A DNA stretch of 64,000 nucleotides, taken from Saprospiraceae bacterium. Its GTDB lineage: Bacteria; Bacteroidota; Bacteroidia; Chitinophagales; Saprospiraceae. The position numbers and the translations under genes were made by a program. The notes under the pieces were generated by a model. The model worked only from the letters and a program-made list of their open reading frames with translations. It was not told where the DNA came from and searched no databases. This document shows, one piece after another, positions 58,717-64,000 of this stretch. Where the stretch lies: positions 217,213 to 281,212 of the forward strand of contig JADKAE010000009.1 in the NCBI GenBank assembly GCA_016715405.1, given 5' to 3'. Position 1 is the stretch's first letter, and the number at the start of each line of letters is the position of its first letter.

Positions 58717-58724
58717 TACTTTTG
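58717..58724 (+). promoter_or_regulatory. -7 box upstream of rmuC
   Basis: TACTTTTG, an exact TAnnTTTG, 18 bases before the rmuC start. TTTTTG 24 bases upstream is a slightly distant -33 candidate. Confidence 0.45.
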
Positions 58725-58741
58725 TCATAAAACCCGGAATC

Positions 58742-60099
58742 ATGTCTCCTGTTGCGCTTGGTTGGATACTGTTGGTACTTTGTTTTTTTGGCGGATTGCT
58801 GGGCTGGTTAGTAGCCCGGTTATACCTCCCTTCAGGCCATGACGCCTAAGTCCGACCTGGAACGGAATTTTGTGCAAAAACCCCTTTACGATGCCCTCCA
58901 AACCCAATACGACCTCTGCCGGGAAGATCTGCACGAAAAATTGGAAGAAATAAAGATACTCACCGGCCATAACGCCGCCCAACAGCAATCTTTGACTCAT
59001 TTCCAGGAAAAACTCGCTACGCAGAAAGACGAAGTGCAGGCCCTCCAGGAACGCGCCCGGCTCGATTTTGAAAACCTGGCCAACCGCCTGCTGGAAGAGA
59101 AAAGTCAGAAATTTACTGCTCAAAACCAACAACAACTGGGCGATCTGTTAAATCCCCTGCGCGAAAAGATTAAAGAATTTGAAGACAATATCGACAAGCG
59201 TTTCCGCGAAGAAATGGAGGGCCGGGTTTCGCTAAAAAAGGAAATAGAACACCTCCGCGAACTTAACCAACAACTCAGCCACGACGCCAATAACCTGGTA
59301 TCAGCGCTCAAGGGCGGCCAAAAGACACAAGGCGATTGGGGGGAAGTCCAACTGGAAATGTTACTCGAAAAAGCCGGACTGGAAAAAAATGTGCACTACA
59401 CCGCCCAAAGCAGCTATAAAGATGACGAAGGCAGACAAAAAAGACCCGATTTCATTATTCATTTGCCCGAGGATAAACACCTCATCATTGATGCCAAGGT
59501 TTCGCTGACTGCGTATGAGCAATTTTTTAACGCAGAAACGCCCGAAGCTGAACGCCGGCATCTGAAAGCGCATATCGATAGCATTCGAAGTCATATCAAA
59601 GGGCTTAGCAGCAAGAATTATCAACAGCTATACCACATAAATTCCCCCCGATTACTTGTTGTTGTTCGTGCCGATTGAACCCGCCTTTGCGATTGCACTC
59701 AAAGAAGACCAACGCTTGTTTCTCGATGCACTCGACCAAAATATTGTGCTGGTAACTACGTCTACTTTGCTCGCTACTATGCGCACGGTATCCTACATTT
59801 GGAAACAGGAAAAGCAAAAACGCAGCGTGCTGGAAATCGCCCGTCAAAGCGGCCTGCTCTACGACCGCCTCTGCGCATTTGTAGATGACCTCAAAAATGT
59901 CGGCGCCCGTATCGACCAAGCCCAGGAATCCTGGCACGACGCAATGAACAAACTCACCGACGCCAAACGTCCCGGCGATACGCTGATTGGAAGAGCGGAA
60001 AAAATTAAGGCGCTGGGAGCCAAAACTTCCCGCCAACTCCCCGATCTACCGGTCTATCCTTCCCGCCCGGTCAGCGGTTACAAACCGTCAGACCGGTAA
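58742..60099 (+). CDS. rmuC: RmuC family DNA recombination protein (frameshifted)
   Basis: About 452 residues. The start at 58742 gives an N-terminal membrane helix (LGWILLVLCFFGGLLGWLVA), usual for RmuC. A coiled coil follows, then the nuclease-fold core: KTQGDWGEVQLEMLLEKAGL, RPDFIIHLPEDKHLIIDAKV SLTAYE, and after the second indel FVPIEPAFAIALKEDQRLFL and VLVTTSTLLATMRTVSYIWK. Frameshifts near 58830 and 59650. RmuC limits inversions and recombination in E. coli; the restriction-endonuclease-like core suggests DNA cleavage. It converges with recQ, overlapping by 22 bases. Confidence 0.93.
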
Positions 60100-61983
60100 A
60101 ACAACCCCGCAGCAAACTCCACCACCCCCTCATCTACCATGTACTCAAGCGTTTGCAATACCATTTCTTTTTTACCACTACCTATCCGGTTAATGAGCTC
60201 TTCGGCCTTTTTGGGGCCTTCTTCCAGTATATGCAGGATTTGCCCGCTGTAGGATTCAAATTCAAGGGTGGACAGGGTAGATTGTTTGCGACCCAGGCAC
60301 ACGTCGCATTTGCCACAGGCAGGCGCGTCTTTCTCTCCAAAATAAGCCAGCAATTGGCGGTTTCGGCATTCCGGCGTTTCCGCGTAGGCAATGGCGCTTT
60401 TGATCCTGGCTTCATGGCGCTTTTTGCGAAACTGATACATCTTGTGGTCTATGCTCATATTAGAGGCATCCACTCGTTCTTGTAAGAAAACAAGCTGGGG
60501 CTGGTCTTTTTGTGGTACATAGTACAGAATCCCGTCTTTGTGCATCAGTTCGAGCGCTTTAGACAAATCGGCAACTTTGATATCCAGGAAATTGGCAAGC
60601 TGTCCTTCCCGCAGGCTGATATCACCCGTAAAGGCGCCTTGATAGCTACGAAGTACGGCCTTCAGGATGCGATCCAGCCGGGGGTGCTTGAGCTGATAAT
60701 CGTACAATTCGTCTTTATTTACCAATATGCGGATGGTGGAAGGAATATATACGGCTTCGCTAAGACTAAGCCAGCCGGCTTGCTCCAAAACTTTGAGGCA
60801 GCTAAGCGTTTTAGCGGCATCGAGTTTGTAGGTTTCTGTAAATTTGAGCAGATCGAAATCGTAGCTTTCCAATTGTCCCGACCCGATAGCAAGCTGATAA
60901 TAACTTCCCAAAGCCCGGTATACCTGTCTGATCTCCTGCAGACTCGGAAATGCCAGTTCGAATTGTCTTTCGAGGTTGATTTTATCGGTGACGTGGTATA
61001 ATAGCACGGCATAGGCTTTTTTTTCGTCGCGGCCCGCACGGCCTGCTTCCTGAAAGTATGCCTCCAGGCTATCGGGCAAGTCCATATGCACTACTACACG
61101 CACGTCGGGTTTGTCAATACCCATGCCGAATGCATTAGTGCTCACAATGACGCGGGTGTGGTTGTGTATCCAGGCGTCCTGCTTGTCGCTGCGCTCCTGG
61201 GGGGTAAGCCCTGCATGGTAGTAATCGGCGCGAATACCTTGTTGCTGCAACATCAGGGCCAATTCTTTGGTCTTCCGCCTGTTGCGCGCATATACTACGC
61301 CCGTACCCGGCACTTTCTGCAAAATCTCAACCAGCTTTTGTGTTTTGCCTTCTTCGTGAAGTACCACGTAGGCCAGGTTATCGCGGGCAAAGCTTTTTTG
61401 AAACACTTTGCCTTTCCGAAAGGCTAGTTTTTCCTGGATATCGGTTACGACGTCAGCTGTCGCAGTGGCGGTAAGCGCCAATACGGGCGTTTGGGGCAAC
61501 CGTTCCGCATCTGGGCTATCTGGAGATAGGAGGTCGAAAATCGTAGCCCCATTGCGAAATGCAATGCGCCTCGTCTACCGCAAGCAGGTTGACTTTCATT
61601 TTGGGGATGCGCTCGATGGCGATGTCGGTGAGCAGCCTTTCGGGTGATAAATACAAAAACTTGATGTCGCCGTATACGCAATTGTCGAAAATGCGGTCTA
61701 TATCCCTGTAATTCATGCCTGAATACACCGCTACAGCCGAAATTCCCCGTTTCTTGAGGCTTTCTACCTGGTCTTTCATTAGGGCGATAAGCGGGGATAT
61801 GACCACACAAATGCCTTCCTGGCATAGCGCCGGCACCTGAAAACAAATAGATTTGCCGCCGCCGGTCGGCATAAGGGCAAGCGTATCCGTACCACCCAAT
61901 ACAGATTGAATGATGTCTTCCTGCATGGGCCGGAATTGCTCATAACCCCAGTATTGTTTCAATACTTCCAGCGGAGTGGGCAT
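60078..61983 (-). CDS. recQ: ATP-dependent DNA helicase RecQ (frameshifted)
   Basis: 3'-5' helicase of recombination repair, about 635 residues. N-terminus LEVLKQYWGYEQFRPMQEDI; motif I MPTGGGKS; motif II VDEAHCISQWGYDFRP; motif III ALTATAT; motif IV-VI ARNRRKTKEL, STNAFGMGIDKPDVRVVVHM, QEAGRAGRD. The zinc-binding RQC region ends CGKCDVC. A one-base indel near 61510 separates the frame after GYDFRP. The extreme C-terminus has a winged-helix-like segment instead of a clear HRDC domain. It is followed by convergent rmuC. Confidence 0.95.
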
Positions 61984-62004
61984 GTGTTTTGCAGCTGTAA
62001 GTAG

Positions 62005-62039
62005 GCGGGCACATAAACCAGGCCGGCTTATGTGCCCGC
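62005..62039. terminator. Perfect 12-bp stem-loop after the BNR glycosyl hydrolase gene
   Basis: GCGGGCACATAA (62005-62016) and TTATGTGCCCGC (62028-62039) form a perfect stem with an 11-base loop. It lies just downstream of the minus-strand glycosyl hydrolase stop (62048) and upstream of recQ. It has no T-run on the minus strand, so it may be an attenuator or a factor-dependent end instead of a classical terminator. Confidence 0.6.
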
Positions 62040-62047
62040 TTTACTTT

Positions 62048-64000
62048 TTATGGTTTATTTAAAATAATCGCATCTACCGCCGCTGTTTTTACCAACTGGT
62101 TGAAAGCGGGTAGTTCTTCGTCTTTTATTTTGCGCCAGGCAGCTAATTGTGTGTCAATAGCCTGGGTGAGTTCTTGTTTTACCGTGTACGATTGGGAAGT
62201 AGGCTTAAAATCGCCTATGCCGCTCAAACCGGCCACTCCGCCCAATTTGTCGGTCAATTTGATCGGAAAGTTGAGCGGATCCTGCGAACTCCTGTTTTTG
62301 GTTTGATACAAGGCTTCCTCTACAGCCGTCATGGCCTTGTCGATGTCTTTCGATTTATCGACCAGGGCCTTGTGTTGTTCGTCCGACTTGATTTTATCAA
62401 CCAGGGTGTTGAGCTGCTTGCGCGTTTCCCTGATGTCTATGATGGCCTGGTGGGCTTCCGAGACTTTGTTGTTGACTTCGGTAAGAAACTTGAATTGTTC
62501 CTGCAAATCCGCCAAACTGGAAGAGGAACGTGGATCTTTTACGATGTCAAATTCCTGCTCCTGACTTTTTCCGCCTATGCTGAGTTTTACCCGGTAACGC
62601 CCGGGTACAGCTTTAGGACCGGCAGTTTCTGCACCCCACAATACCATGCCTTCAAAGGATTTTACATCCGGATAACGCATATTCCAAACGAATAAGTTTC
62701 CGCCTTTTTTGAGCTCGGTAAGTTTGGTAGCGTCTTCTTTTGATTTGGTTGTAAAAGCTTTGACCAGGTCGCCGTCTTGCTCAAAAAATTCGAGTTTGAC
62801 TTCCACCGAGTCGGCGGGTTTTTCTTTTAAATAAAAATTCACCATTACACCTCCTGGGTGGTTTATACCGGCATTTTTTATTCTTTTTGATTGAAAACCG
62901 CCCATTCGGTAACTCGGAAGGGGTTTGTAAAGGAAAAATTCGCTTTTTGCCATGCCATCATCCAACTGATGCAGCGGTGTGATATCATCCAGGATCCATA
63001 AGCTTCGCCCTTGGGTTGCAGCGATCAGGTTGTCATTTTTTACGGCCAGGTCGGTAATGGGTACTATTGGCAGATTTAGCTGCAAAGGACTCCAGTTTGC
63101 CCCGTTGTTGAACGAAATATACATGCCCGACTCTGTACCGGCGTACAACAAGCCTTTGCGCTTGGGGTCGGCGCGCAATACTCGGGTAAAATGCTCGGCA
63201 GGGATACCGGTTGTGATAAGATTCCAGGTTTTGCCGTAATCGGTGGTATGGTATAAATAGGGGGCGTAATCACCCAGTTTGTAACGTGTTCCGGCTACAA
63301 AAGCACCACCCTTGGTAAATGGATCGGGTTCAATGCTGTTGATCATGGTCCATTGCGGCATGCCTGCAGGGTGACGTTTTCCCAGGTCTTACCGCCGTCT
63401 TTGCTTACATGGATGAGTCCGTCGTCGGAACCAACCCATACCAAATCTTTTTCATAAGGCGACTCGGCGCCTGAAGAGCGTGCAGTAGTATTCCACACTT
63501 GTGTTGTCTTTGGTAATAGGGCCTCCAGAGGGTCCCAGTTTGGTGGGGTCATTGCGTGTAAGGTCGGGGCTGAGTATTTCCCACGATTCGCCACCGTTGT
63601 AGGTAACGTGTACGTGGTTGGAAAGCGCGTACAGCTTTTGAGGGTTGTTGGGTGAAAAGAAGATCGGGAAGTTCCATTGGAAGCGGTATTTCATGCCTTC
63701 AGCGCCGTAACCCATCGGGTTGTCGGGCCACACGTTGATGGCGCGTTCTTCCTGGGTGCGGTGGTTCATTCTGATCAGGAAACCGCCGTAGCTGCCGCCG
63801 TATACCACGTCGTTGTCGAGCGGATCGACGGCGATGTGGCCGCTTTCGCCGCCTGCGGTGCTTTGCCAGTGGCGTTCGTTGATGCCGGCATCGTCGCTGC
63901 GGTGCTGGATACGGATGGTTGAGTTATCCTGTTGTGCGGCGTATATGCGATATGGAAAAGCATTGTCGGTGGTTACGCGATAAAATTGAGCGGTAGGCTG
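62048..64000 (-). CDS. BNR/sortilin-like repeat glycosyl hydrolase (5' end outside window; frameshifted)
   Basis: C-terminal ~650 residues of a beta-propeller protein. Asp-box/BNR-type repeats are clear: DDGLIHVSKDGGKTWENVTL, HVTYNGGESWEILSPDLTRN, YHTTDYGKTWNLITTGIP, GMYISFNNGANWSPLQLNLP. These are typical of the exported 'glycosyl hydrolase' / VPS10-sortilin-like proteins of Bacteroidota. A C-terminal helical and beta-sandwich region (EVKLEFFEQDGDLVKAFTTK, VPGRYRVKLSIGGKSQEQEF) closes it with a small VDAIILNKP tail, no T9SS domain. Indels near 63480 and 63360. The frame is open to base 64000, so start and signal lie outside. Enzymatic activity is not proven. Confidence 0.85.

Overview
The window looks like a chromosomal segment of a Bacteroidota bacterium, most plausibly from the Saprospiria; the phylum is well supported and the class is inference. 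The phylum evidence is direct: gldA-gldF-gldG, proteins ending in type IX secretion (T9SS) type A and type B sorting domains, a fused lpxC-fabZ gene, a DUF4230 protein, and promoters of the TTG / TAnnTTTG type in place of sigma70 boxes. I found no rRNA, tRNA, CRISPR array or transposase.

Layout. 1-2665: a secreted GH5 glycosidase with two CBM6 domains, running off the left edge. 2728-4715: an AT-rich island with a subclass B1 metallo-beta-lactamase and a fatty acid desaturase. 5038-10136: polyphosphate kinase, an outer-membrane barrel and an ABC exporter. 10200-13738: a small lipoprotein, a GH13 amylase lipoprotein and a sugar MFS transporter, probably a maltodextrin locus. 13985-20238: a phospholipase D-like protein, an outer-membrane channel plus vanadium haloperoxidase pair, and lipoproteins. 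20444-24084: sbcC. 24180-27715: a coiled-coil/membrane pair facing a TM / DUF4230 / LuxR cluster. 27782-31117: folP, a membrane protein and a YheT-type hydrolase. 31215-36115: tamB. 36118-41753: DUF2461, an lpxD / lpxC-fabZ / lpxA / ABC ATPase lipid A cluster, and divergent hemC. 41761-44937: gldAFG. 45077-49958: a MORN lipoprotein, a large catalytically degraded helicase-nuclease, and folK. 50045-54613: a giant T9SS type B adhesin-like protein. 54695-58603: a YceI/MarR pair, proC and an EAD11-TM-TPR protein. 58742-64000: rmuC, recQ and a partial BNR/sortilin-like glycosyl hydrolase.

Together the genes describe an envelope-rich, gliding-type polysaccharide degrader: T9SS exports the GH5 enzyme and the adhesin, TamB and the Lpx genes build the outer membrane, and the amylase and MFS transporter feed on alpha-glucans.

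About half of the coding genes are broken by one or more single-base frameshifts, many inside homopolymers, while both halves keep family-conserved sequence. I read these as uncorrected indels of the assembly, not biology, and annotate each as one gene. The most unusual features are (i) intergenic tandem 'words', different at most loci, that often include the neighbouring stop codon and fold back as inverted arms; (ii) a 1248-residue SF1 helicase/Vsr-like nuclease that has lost its main catalytic residues; and (iii) an effector-associated-domain protein with a TolB-like and TPR exterior.
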